From NCBI GenBank assembly GCA_003550325.1, contig QKWP01000077.1:475997-539996 (forward strand): DNA of 64,000 bases. The letters run 5' to 3'. The notes under the pieces were generated by a model. The model was not told the origin of the DNA. It saw only the letters and a list, made by a program, of their open reading frames with translations, and did no database searches. This stretch comes from Gigaspora rosea. Taxonomy: Eukaryota > Glomeromycota > Glomeromycetes > Diversisporales > Gigasporaceae. Made by a program: the position numbers and the translations under genes. Of this stretch, positions 53,640 to 64,000 are shown one piece after another. Within the stretch, counting starts at the first letter, position 1. Each line of letters begins with the position of its first letter.

Positions 53640-56600
53640 TAACCAGAAAGAAAAAGGAGAACGACATATTGACGGTGAATACTAAAATAAGAATAGTATG
53701 AGGAATGCAAACAAATGTAAGCCTGAAAATAGGAAATGTACCTGTGGGATTGGCAAAAGTGAATGGTGAAGTGGTTGAAGCGCCCATTGATCCTGGATCT
53801 CAGTTGAATCTTATGTATAAGTCATTTGCCAAGCAAAAAGGATTATCTTAGAGACCTGTAACAAGCAAAGGCCATATGGCTGATGACCATTTAAGCGAAT
53901 TTATGGGTTACATACCCAATGTTGAGGTGGAAATAGAGGGCGTAAGAGTTTTTCAAGGGTTTTACATAATGAAAGCAGCAAGTTTTGAGGTTTTGTTGGG
54001 CATGCCATAGCTTGCAGCGGCGAAATGCAACTTGAAGTGGAAAGACAACAAGTTATGGTGCTCTATAGGCTCCAACCACAAGAAATTTTCATTCATTGCG
54101 TCGATAATACCTAAAGGATGGATTGATATTCCGGAATATGACGATGATGAAGATAGTGAAGTAGACCATGATTATGTAATAGTCGTGCGTAGAGTTGATA
54201 TACAGGAAGCCAATTTGCACGTAGGAAGTTTTTGTGGGAGTACACAATTAGTGGAAATTATTGAAGGGGCAGATAATTCGGATAAAATTGTTGTAAAAGA
54301 AGTCGAACCTATAGACTCACGTAACTTGAAAAGAGAAAATCACGTTGGTCAAGTGATCTATTGGTCACGTGAGCACAAGCAAGAAAACAGTGTAATAAAA
54401 GGGTCGGAACCTGATGTTGTAATGAGACTAACGAAAGACAATTGTCATGAATTAAATTTTAGGGAATGTATCTCTCAGAAACAAAGGGCCAAGATACAAG
54501 AAAAATTAATGCAAGAAACGTCTGATGTATTTGCATTTGACATTTCTGAAATTAGAAAAACCAATTTAATTCAGTATGAGATAAGGACTGGGGAAAAGAA
54601 ATTCTGCCTATCCGAGTACGCCCAATACAGATTAATAATCCAGAGCATGCCCTTATGTTCGAAGATCAACTAAGAGACATGTTGAAATACGGACTCCTAG
54701 AAAAAGGGATAGGCCAGTATGCCTATTACTGTTTTCCGGTTAAGAAAAAGGAAGGAGGAACTGATAAATTGAGAGTGGTTGGGGACATGTGGCCATTGAA
54801 CAAATATATAATAAAAGATGGCTACCCCTTATCTATCATACAGGATATTTTAGAAAAAGCTGTTGGTCATGACTGGTATTCTAGTGGGAACGTCTACAAA
54901 GGCTACTGGCAAATAAAAATTTGTGAGGAGGACAAAGACAAAGTAGCAGTTGCAACTTCCCTTGGCGTACTATAATATACTGTTATGTGCATGGGACTTA
55001 AAAATGCTAGCGAAACGTTTCAGCACTTAATGGACATATTACTCGAAGGAGATGAATGGAGAGACGCGGCTGCCATTTATCAAGATGATGTTGGGCTCTG
55101 GACCCGGGGCATAGTTGAGGAGCATATTGATATGTTAGTCAAACTTGTAAAAACTTTTAACAATACAGGCCTTACCTTTGCCACAAAGAAATGTCGTCTT
55201 CTATATAAGGAATTGAACGTGTATAGATTCATCGTTGGGAAAAGTGGTATCAAACCTGACCCAAATCAAATGAAAAAAATCAATGAATGGAAAATTCTGA
55301 AAAATATTCAGGAAGTTCGTGCCTTTTTAGGTACTGTGAACTATTATCGGCGGTTTGTGAGAAATTTTAGTGCAATCACTAAACCTCTTACCGAACTAAC
55401 GAAAAATGAAATTGGCTTTAAATGGGAAAAGGAACAAACCAAAGCGTTCCAGAAGTTGAAAGAGAAAATAATGGACGATGTAATGCTAAAAGGACCAAAT
55501 TGGCAAGATGCCAAGAGCGGGTGTCGACCTTATCAGATGAGTACGGATGCGAGTGACTTTGCACTGTGTGTTGTTCTTGAACAATATGATGATCAACAAA
55601 TGCTTCGCCCGTGATATTCGAATCGCGAAAATTGAACACGCATGAGGTGAATTACACCATAACTGAAAGGGAATGTCTGGGTATAGTTTTTGGCTATAAT
55701 ATGTGCGAGAAGTATGTGGCAGAGACGACATTTGATGTGTGGGTCGACATCAAGCCCTCGAATGGCTGTTTAATAAAGTCAATTAAAGGGGCGTTTGATG
55801 CGATAGGTAGTCACTTTACAAGCGTTTGAATTTAATGTGCATTACAAGTCTGGCAAGAAACATGATCATGCTGATGGTTTGTCACGGTACATGATCCCAT
55901 AACAACCAAAAATCGGCCCACAGACGAGGAATTTGTAGATTCGTTGTTGTTGAGCGTTAACGATCAAGATGATCAGTGTACGAAAAATGTAAAGGCGGTT
56001 AAGCACTACTTGGAAAATTTACGATGGCCACTTGATGTAAAAAGAGAAAATTTATCTAGACTTCAAAGTAAAGTTAAAAAATATTGTATCATAAGTGGGC
56101 AATTGTTCAGAAGAGCTGTTGATGGTAAGCCTCCACGCAGAGTAATAATGAAAGAAAATGAAAAGGTTGAGATAATGAAGGCTAACCACGAAGAGCTTGC
56201 AGAAGAAGGTGGTTACCACGGAATAAATAGTACAGTAAGAAAAGTCCTGTTAAATTATGTGTGAGGTAATAGAAACATCTATAATGATGTGAAAAGCTAT
56301 GTAATGTCATGTCAAATTTGTCAGAGATGTGCTGAAAAACAACTTAAGGAACCCATCTATGTGACCGCAACCAGCTGAATATTTCATCGACTCTACATCG
56401 ATTGTATCAGGTCTTTAGTTAGAACTTCCACCGGTTATGAACACATAGTTGTTGAGTTGAAGATTTAACCAGGTACATAGAAGCACGTGCGTTAAGAAAT
56501 AAGAATGCAAAAGACATTGCGCATTCTTATGGGAGGAGGTAATAATTACTAGGCATGGCTGTTTTGCTGAATTGACCTCGGATAGAAGAATGGAATTCAA

Positions 56601-57378
56601 AAATAATTTGATGGAAGTGTTAACGGCATGATTGCTAGTAAGCAACAATTCACTGCCAGTTATCATCTGGAAGCCAATGGCAGAGCTAAACGAACAGTGC
56701 AAAAACTTACTCGAATCTGAGAAAGGTTTGTGCGGAAGCACAAAATCGGTGGCATGAGCATTTGCGCGCTACTATGGGAGAATTAAGGTACTCACCTTTC
56801 AGGTTGGTGTATGGACGTGATGCAATAACCCCAGTAGAGTTGACTCTTGAGAGCTACCAGGTTTTTATGACCAAGGAAACCTGGACCAAGATGAGTTATT
56901 GGCTTTTAGGACCATGCAAATGAAAGGATTGGTGTCGGAACTAAGAGAAGCAAAGGTTAACCGTGATGAGCTCTGTGAACGATGGAAAAGGTTCCACGAT
57001 AAACATGCGAATATGAATAAAGAGAAGATTGGAGTAGGTGATTGGGTGTTAGTTTATGACTCGACGCTTGATAATTCACCTCAAAAGTTAAATTACAGGT
57101 GGAACGGCCCGCACATAGTAAGAAAAATTGGCCAAAATGGTCATTTGTACTTAAACGAAGTGGATGGAAGTGAATTAGTGGATCCTTTTACGAGAAATCG
57201 TGTCAAGAAGCTAAAGTCCAGGCCATCTTGGATAGAATACCAGAGTGAAATGGTTAATGATAATGACTTCGAGGACGAAAGTCATGAGGGGTATAGCTCT
57301 TGTCATGGCAATGATCGATACCCCATGTACTACGTTCGGGGAATATTGGGAATTGATGATCTAGAGTATGATCGTTAG
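53640..57378 (+). pseudogene. pol of the gypsy element: protease, RT, RNase H, integrase
   Basis: Protease: EAPIDPGSQLNLM (about 53,776; Asp-Pro-Gly replaces the usual Asp-Ser/Thr-Gly) and VLLGMP (about 54,000). RT: RVVGDMWPLNKYI, SSGNVYKGYWQI (Asn at the first catalytic Asp) and AAIYQDDVGLW (55,078-55,089). RNase H: QMSTDASDFAL and TITERECLGIV. Integrase: His-His-Cys-Cys zinc segment (HEELAEEGGYHG ... CQICQRC, 56,185-56,330), core acids LYIDCI, LTSDRRMEF and EANGRAKRTVQ (Lys where Glu is expected). C-terminal GPY/F-like segment: YRWNGPHIVRKIGQNG (about 57,090). The last frame runs 78 bases into the 3' LTR. Many frameshifts and stops (53,849; 54,008; 56,262; 56,376) make it inactive. Confidence 0.88.
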
Positions 57379-57821
57379 GGTATGTGCACACGTGATCACA
57401 TGGGGTACGGGGTTGATCGATAAATCAGTTAAATTAATAAGGTAGCACAGGTATTCTGCAGTAATTAGTATGTCATTAATTAAAAGTTTATTATAGTTTG
57501 CGCAGCGTTTTGCATTAAAAATGTCGTAATTAATATGTAGTTTGATAAAGTAAAACAATGTATAAGTAGAGCAAGGGGATCAATAAATCTCTATGTTCTT
57601 CTCTTCTTAAAATAAACCGTGAAATAAAGTAAAGAAGATATCTACTGTTAGATCGTTGTTATTTCTAACGCAAATTGTTAGTTACTGCAAAGGTGGTGAC
57701 GGTGAAATTGTAGGGTGGACCACCTCTTGATATTGTGTGTACGTAAGTAGGCAGGGCCCGAAATTATTAAGAAACTGAGCTAGATTACAGAAGGGAAGCC
57801 CTTCTGCTAACCCACACGACA
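57301..57821 (+). repeat. 3' LTR (521 bp)
   Basis: TGTCATGG...CACGACA, the MITE-free counterpart of the 5' LTR. It is followed directly by the GTAAT duplication. Confidence 0.9.
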
Positions 57822-57826
57822 GTAAT

Positions 57827-58417
57827 AGCCCGAATTTTGCCTTATTTATGAATTTTTTTATCTTTTTGTTAAAGAATTATTTAATTTTTTTCTGTTTTTT
57901 TTTTTAAAAAACAACCAATTTTTATTAAAAATAATTTTTTTAACTAACAGATTATAATTTTAACAGATTTTAATTAATATATTAGACAATAAACAGTAAG
58001 TTTAATAAATTTTAAATAAAATATCATATAAAAATAAGATAATAACTTATAAATATAAAAATTTAAAAACAGGTAAAACAGGTAAAAAAAAATTATAATT
58101 AAAAAGAAATTTTTAATAAGTTTATAATATTTATTTCACAAATATTTTTTTTATTTACAAATTACAATTACATATTATAGATATTAAATTATTATTTTTT
58201 TTAATATTTTTTATTGAGATAGAAAATGTCAGAAAAAAAAAAAAAAAAGAAATACTACCAACACCTCAGCATATAGTAAATAAATATCCAGAACCTTCAA
58301 ATGAATCTAAAAATGATAGAAAGAAAAGACTTAACAATATAAGTTAAGCTAAGAGCAGATTTTATAAAACCCAAGATTCCACTCAAGATTCTGCTTAAGA
58401 ACCTGCTTCAAGAACAA
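57827..58417. other. AT-rich spacer before the Helitron
   Basis: No gene. It may contain the Helitron 5' end (expected to start with TC), but I could not place it. Confidence 0.35.
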
Positions 58418-58860
58418 TGTCTCAAATTACAGCAAATTTACCTATATCTTCTAGAACAAGAACCAAAAAAGCTGATAAATTGAGACAACAGCAGTATAGA
58501 GCATCCATGAGTGATAAGAAGAAAGCGGAAGTAAGCAAAAAAAAATAGAAAAAGAAAAAAAAGAAACTATAAGAAAAAAAACAAGAACAATATGAACAAT
58601 TTTTTAAAATAGGACATTGTAGTTTAGATGAATATAAGGAGGAAGAAGATAATGATGAGAGGATGGAGGAAGAAGAGGAAGAAGAGAAGGAAGAGGATGT
58701 GATAAAAAAAAGACATATGTTGGGAAAAATGAACATTGTTTGTAAACATTGTAGAGCTTTAAAATGGAGGCAAAAAAAACCTGGACTATGCTGTATGAGT
58801 GGACAAACTGAATTAGCACCACTTCCACCACCACCAACAGCAATAAAAAATTGCTTATAA
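58418..58860 (+). pseudogene. Helitron N-terminal region
   Basis: ATG at 58,418 opens MSQITANLPISSRTR and a Lys-rich helix. After stops near 58,545-58,570, a frame with an acidic Glu run leads to GKMNIVCKHCRALKW, KPGLCCMSGQTELAPL and PPPPTAI (58,720-58,845). The Cys-x2-Cys..Cys-Cys pattern followed by a proline run is the usual N-terminal zinc-binding region of Helitron Reps. It is separated from the main frame by stops at about 58,860-58,905. Confidence 0.65.
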
Positions 58861-58906
58861 AGAAAGATTCTAAATCTAATAAACCATATATTGATCAAAT
58901 AATCAA

Positions 58907-61900
58907 ATATTTGCTTTTACATCAATTGGTACAAGATTAGATAAAGATCTTGCAAATGCCACAGAAGGGGTTTATACATATAGAATTAATGGAACACTAT
59001 ATCATAACATTAGTTCTTTTATGCCAAAAGAAGGAGAACAGCCAAAATTCTCCCAAATTTATTTTTATAATTCTGATAATTTAGAAAATCAACTCAACAG
59101 AAGACTTGAAATAATGAACAAAGAACTAAATTTCAATCTGTTGAAAGAAATTCAAGTGTAATTAAATTCTTTAAATCCTTTTGTAAAATTTTATAAAAAT
59201 TCAAGAAATTATGAAATAGAAAATAAAAATAAGCAAATATTATATATAACAATACATAATACCCATGGCAAGGATATGAGACAATATAATGCACCAATAG
59301 CTTTAGAAATAGCTGCAATGTATTGTGATGAACCAACAACACAGCCTAGAGATATTATTATCAAAAGACTAGATAATAAATTTCAAAGAATATCTGAACT
59401 AAATGGTGCATATGATCCTTTACAATATCCTTTGCTATTTCCAAATGGAGAATATTGTTGGCATAAAGGAATATTAAGAAAAAATGTTGAGGCAGAAAAA
59501 ATTGTTGAACTAGAAAATGTAATAGATAATGAAGAAGATGAATATGATGATGGTCATCATCATAATAAAAATAATGATGATGATAATGATGATGATGATA
59601 ATGATAATTATGGACAAACTGTTGGACAAGTTGCTGCCCAACCTCTTGCAGACTTGATAAGCTTAGCAAGTACAAGTGAAACAGCAAGTACTATTAAAGA
59701 GCCATCAAGTACAACTAGAGAACTATCTGAAGAAGGTTGGCAAGAAAAGCTTATGCAACAAGCTATTCTACAAGATATTCAACAAAATGTTTAGCAAGAA
59801 GTCCAACAACAAAAAATCTACCAAGTAGAAGAAGTTCAACATTTAGAAAAAGTTCAACAAAAAGATGTTCCAATGATTCTTGAAGAATATGAACAATATG
59901 AACCCCAAGTATATGAACCTGAAGCAGGACCATCTGTTGACTTAAGCACTATCTTACAAAGATATTCTGAAAGTCATACAGGTTTATCTCAAATATTTGA
60001 AGATTCAACTCTTAGATCTGGTGAAAGTTTCATGAGTATTAGTGAAAAAAGTGAAACAAGTGATAAAGGATCTAAAAGAAAACGAAAAGTTGATACAAAA
60101 GCAAAAGGAAAGGAAGTTGAATCTGAACATAATTCTGATCAGGATAATGATGATGATGCTGAAAAACCTCAAAAAAAGAAGAGAAAAGTTGATAAAGGAA
60201 AAAGAAAAGAAATTGTTGAATCTGATAATGATAATAATAATGACAATGATAATGATAATGATAATGATGATAATGATGATGATACTGATAATAGTGATAA
60301 TGATAAAACTTTATCACAAGTTCAACAAAAAAAGAAAAGGAGGTTAACAGTCTCTATTAGAGAGTTTGCAGCTTATAGGTTTATGATTAGAAATTCAAAT
60401 AAAGATGATAGTATTATACATCTTTCAGGCAGATTATTTCAACAATATATAGTAGATCAATTTGTAAAATATGAATCAAGTAATATAAGTTGGCAGAGAA
60501 GATATCAAAGAATATTAAGATTAGAACCATATAATGGTTTAGAAGATATGATATCAAATGAAGATGCTGAAAAAGTCAACTATAATGAAATTGGCAAAAA
60601 AATAATTTTGTCATCAAGTTTTACAGGATCTACAAGATATTACCAACAATTGTACCAAGATTCAATGGCAATTGTTAGAGAATTTGGAAAACCTGATCTG
60701 TTTATAACAGTTACATGTAATCCAAAATGGCCTGAAATTACTGAAGAACTTTTAAAAAATCAAAACCCTGCTGATAGACCAGATTTGATAGCAAGAGTTT
60801 TCAGATTAAAATTAAATGCAATACTTAAAGATTTAATTACAAAATCTGTTTTAGGAAAAGTTATTGCATATGTATATGTAATTGAATTTCAAAAAAGAGG
60901 ATTGCCACATGCACATATATTACTTATATTGGCACCTAAAGATAAACCACAAACTCCTGAAGATTTTGATCAAATTGTATCTGCTGAAATACCTGATCAA
61001 AATACTCAACCAAAATTATTTGAAATAGTTAGCAAAAACATGGTTCATGGACCCTGTGGAAAAGATATTAACCCATCATCTCCATGTATGGTTGATGGAA
61101 AATGTAGTAAACATTATCCAAGAGAATTTACTACTGAAACTTCTACAAATAAATCTGGATACCCTATATACAGAAGAAGACAAAATTCAAGAACTATTAA
61201 AAAACATGGGGTATCTATTGATATTGACAATAGATGGATTGTTCCTTATAATCCATATTTAAGTCAAAAATATAACTGTCACCTTAATGTAGAGATATGT
61301 TCAAGTATTAAATCTATTAAATATCTTTACAAATATGTATATAAGGGACAGGATAGGGTTTTAATATCTTTAAAAAATCCAAAAGATGAAATTGAAAAGT
61401 ACATTAATGCAAGATATGTTTCTGCATCTGAAGGAATTTGGAGACTATTTGATTTTGGTTTACAGGATAGATCACATACTGTTGTAAGACTTTCAGTACA
61501 TTTAAAAGGTCAACAACAGGTTCCTTTTGATCCATCTGAACAATCTCAATCAGTTAAACAAGCTGCTGAAGCAGGAAAACATACAAAGTTAACAAGATAT
61601 TTTGAACTTTGTAAAAATAATCCTGATCATGAATTAATTCAAACTTTGAGATATATTGATATTCCAAAGCACTTTGTTTGGAAAAACAAAAAGTGGCAAA
61701 AAAGAAAACAAGGTGGTGAAAAAGTAATTTCTCGAATGTATTTTACTAATCCAAAAGATACTGAGAGATTTTACTTGAGAGTATTATTAAATGTAAGATG
61801 TGGTGTAAAATCATTTAAGGATTTAAGAACTATAAATGGTGTAACTTATAGTTCTTATAAATCTGCAGCATTTCAACTTGGTTTAATTGATGATGATGGT

Positions 61901-62338
61901 GAATGTGATGCTTGCCTTGCAGAAGGAAAAGGGTACAAAATGCCCTCACAACTAAGACATTTATTTGCCTTTTTATTAGTTTACTGTCAACCTGTGAATG
62001 TAAAAGAACTTTGGGAAAAATATCTTGATGATCTAATTGAAGATTTTATCTTTGAAAAAGATACAAGAGATTTAGCTATAGCTAAAGCATTGGTGTTTAT
62101 TGAAAATTATTTAATTCAAAATGGAATGGCTTTTTCAGATTTTCCAGAACTTCCACCTATTAATTATGAATTATTAGAACAAGATCAACAACAAAATATA
62201 TTAATTGCTGAAGAACAAAATTATGATCAAGCTGAACTTGATAGAACTTTAGAACATAAAAGTACTTTAAATCTTGATCAAAAAAAATATTTGATAAAAT
62301 TAAAAAAGCAATTAAAGATAATCTTGAACAAACTTTAA
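58907..62338 (+). pseudogene. Helitron Rep (HUH endonuclease)
   Basis: One frame stays open over 3.4 kb except for TAA at 59,159 and TAG at 59,792. Early part: FTSIGTRLD, GTLYHNISSFMP, YDPLQYPLLFPNGEYCWH. It is followed by a long acidic/repetitive insert (about 59,520-60,350) with Asp/Asn runs and basic KKKRKV-type signals. Rep core: FAAYRFMIRN, FITVTCNPKWPEI, then RGLPHAHILLIL, which carries the metal-binding His-x-His (60,905-60,916). KYLYKYVYKGQD (about 61,318-61,350) carries the paired catalytic tyrosines. These nick and rejoin the single strand. The frame ends at 62,338 by a frameshift before the helicase. The catalytic residues are all present. Confidence 0.85.
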
Positions 62339-63675
62339 TTTTTGTTGATGGACCTGGTGGAACTGGAAAAACATTTTTATATAATTTGAACTTGGCCTAT
62401 ATAAGATCAATAGAAAATGGAATTGCAATTGCTGTAGTCTCATCAGGAATTGCTGCTTTATTATTGAGTGGTGGAAGAACTGCTCATTCAAGATTTAAAA
62501 TTCCATTGAAATTAGATCAAAATTCTACTTGAACATTGAAAAGCAATCTGAATTAGCTCAATTAATTCAAAATGCTAAAGCTATTTTATGAAATGAAGCA
62601 CCAATGATGAGCAGATTTGCATTTGAAGTGGTTGACAGAACTTTTAAAGATTTAATGACCAGTGATTTACCTTTTGGAGGAAAAACTATAATTCTTGGTG
62701 GTGACTTTAGACAAATTTTATCTGTAGTAGTTCGAGGTACACGTCCCCAAATTATTGATGCATGTTTAAAATCTTCAGATCTTTGGAAAGATTTTACAAC
62801 CATGCAATTAACTATTAACATGCGAGTTCGACAACAAGATGATGTTGAACAAAAAAGCTTTGTTGACTTTTATTAGATGTTGGTGAAGGAAAAATAGAAA
62901 CACATTCCGATATTGGTGAAGATAATATGATTGCCTGATGATGTAGTCTTGGATAGTAAAGATATAGAAGATTTAATATCAGAGACCTTTGCTGATATTA
63001 TTACAAATTATAAAAATCCAGACTATATTAAAGATAGAGCAATTCTTACAACAATAAATGCAGATGTTGAAGACATTAATCAACTAATACTTCAAAAAAT
63101 TCCTGACTCTGAGGAATTTGAATATTTATCTGCTGATTTTGTTGAGGATAAAGATCAAGGAGACCAAAGTCTTTATCCAGTTGAATTTTTAAATACTTTA
63201 ACACCAAGTGGAATGCCACCTTATCGTTTGGACCTAAAAAAGATGTACTAGTTATTCTTTTATGTAATCTTATCCAACTGAAGGATTATGTAATGGTACA
63301 AGATTAATAATTAAAAATTGTTATAAATTTATCTTGGATGCAGAGATCTTAACAGGAGTCAACATAGGAAAGAGAATTTTTATACCTCAATTAAGATTGT
63401 CACCATCAGATTCTGACCTTCCATTCCAATTGGTAAGGCGCCAATTTTTAATTAGATTATCTTTTGCAATGACAATTAACAAAGCTCAAGGTCAAACAAT
63501 TCCTAATATGGGATTATATTTGCCCAAGCCTGTTTTTGCTTATGGGCAATTATATGTAGCTTTGTCAAAAGTCCAATCAAAAAATAAAATTAAAGTCTTG
63601 GTTAAGGATGGGCATATAGAGGGAAAAGAGGGTGTATATACAAGAAATGTTGTATATAAGGAAATTTTTGATTAA
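62339..63675 (+). pseudogene. Helitron PIF1-like helicase domain
   Basis: Walker A GPGGTGKTF at 62,350-62,376. The Walker B region at about 62,580-62,605 reads IL, stop, NEAPM, where Asp-Glu-Ala-Pro-Met preceded by Trp is expected. Then come GGDFRQILSVV (about 62,700), INMRVRQQDD, ILTTINADVEDIN and the C-terminal motif FAMTINKAQGQTIP (63,465-63,507) with GQLYVALSKV. SF1B helicases of this type unwind donor DNA during rolling-circle transposition. At least five frame breaks (about 62,531; 62,589; 62,874; 62,930; 63,249) inactivate it. The last stop, at 63,673-63,675, looks native. Confidence 0.85.
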
Positions 63676-63689
63676 AAAATTATATATAT

Positions 63690-64000
63690 TTAATAGACTA
63701 CATATTTGTATATAATTTGCATTCATTTTCACATATTTTGTATATATTTTAAACTTTGTATATATTGTATATTTGTAAATTGTTTAAAAGTATTTTTATT
63801 TATTTAATTTAATTTGTATATAATTTTAAAAGTACTATATTATTATTATTATTTAATTTGTATATAGTTTTTAAAATTATTATATTATTAATTTAATTTG
63901 TATATAATTTCTAAAAGTATTATTATTATTTATTTAATTTGTATATAGTTTTAAAAATATTATTATTTAATTTTATTTAATTTGTAAATAGTTGTAAATA
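63690..64000. repeat. AT-rich tandem repeat, 40-48-base units
   Basis: Units of the form atttaatttgtatata-gttttaaaag-tattattatt recur from about 63,800 to the window end (starts near 63,808, 63,853, 63,891, 63,935 and 63,970). It directly follows the Helitron ORF and may belong to its 3' region. Confidence 0.6.

Larger units (their letters stand above)
51630..57821 (+). mobile_element. Ty3/gypsy LTR retrotransposon, full-length, inactivated
   Basis: Two direct LTRs beginning TGTCATGG and ending in CA (cccacgtgaca, left; cccacacgaca, right) enclose gag, protease, RT, RNase H and integrase in the order that defines Ty3/gypsy. The 5-base duplication GTAAT lies at 51,625-51,629 and 57,822-57,826. 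The LTRs differ by many substitutions and small indels, plus one 96-bp MITE in the left copy, so the insertion is not recent. Frameshifts and stops affect every domain. No clear primer-binding site or polypurine tract was found. Confidence 0.93.
58418..63675 (+). mobile_element. Helitron (rolling-circle transposon), degraded
   Basis: An N-terminal zinc-binding region, HUH Rep endonuclease and PIF1-like helicase lie in the order typical of Helitrons, all on the plus strand, with stops and frameshifts but long open stretches. The CTRR 3' end and its hairpin were not identified. From 63,700 the sequence becomes a tandem AT-rich repeat reaching the window edge. Confidence 0.85.

Noticed and set aside
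58663..58860. Stand-alone acidic gene
   Set aside because: The Cys-rich and proline motifs identify it as the N-terminal segment of the Helitron Rep.

Overview
This window looks like accessory, repeat-dominated DNA from a fungal nuclear genome. It is very AT-rich, with short phase-consistent spliceosomal introns and TACTGAT-like branch sites, a BTB-BACK gene of the type greatly expanded in arbuscular mycorrhizal fungi, and a decayed mix of transposon classes. A glomeromycotan (Rhizophagus/Gigaspora-like) source is my inference; no ribosomal or mitochondrial marker is present to prove it.

Layout. 1-9.6 kb: retroposons with long target-site duplications (two with recognisable tRNA-like pol III boxes), foldback families and MITEs. 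9.7-11.8 kb: the only apparently intact host gene, seven exons encoding a predicted 533-residue BTB-BACK-YTH protein. 11.8-19.7 kb: inverted repeats, a 0.54-kb tandem repeat with a TTAA-flanked MITE inside, and a frameshifted coiled-coil gene. 19.7-27.4 kb (minus strand): a decayed non-LTR retrotransposon (RRM-like ORF1, APE endonuclease, RT, RNase H, zinc finger, AATAAAACT-type tail). 27.5-37 kb: a dense nest of non-autonomous DNA elements, many with precise target-site duplications. 39.8-46.0 kb: a Mutator-like element with WRKY/GCM1-type and SWIM zinc fingers and a tandem hairpin array; it includes a 1.7-kb exact repeat joined by a single N, probably an assembly artefact. 46-51.6 kb: pseudogene debris and MITEs. 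51.63-57.82 kb: a complete but inactivated Ty3/gypsy LTR element with a 5-bp target duplication. 58-64 kb: a degraded Helitron (HUH Rep plus PIF1-like helicase).

The strongest biological observation is the BTB-BACK-YTH gene. The m6A-reader domain has all three cage tryptophans, has no methionine of its own before the domain, and is in phase with the BTB-BACK exons. This predicts a cullin-3-type adaptor whose substrate-recognition module is an m6A RNA reader rather than the usual TLDc, Kelch or MATH domain. Almost everything else is transposon sequence. Its value is in the many insertion events that can be read exactly, because related repeats in the same window preserve the empty site.
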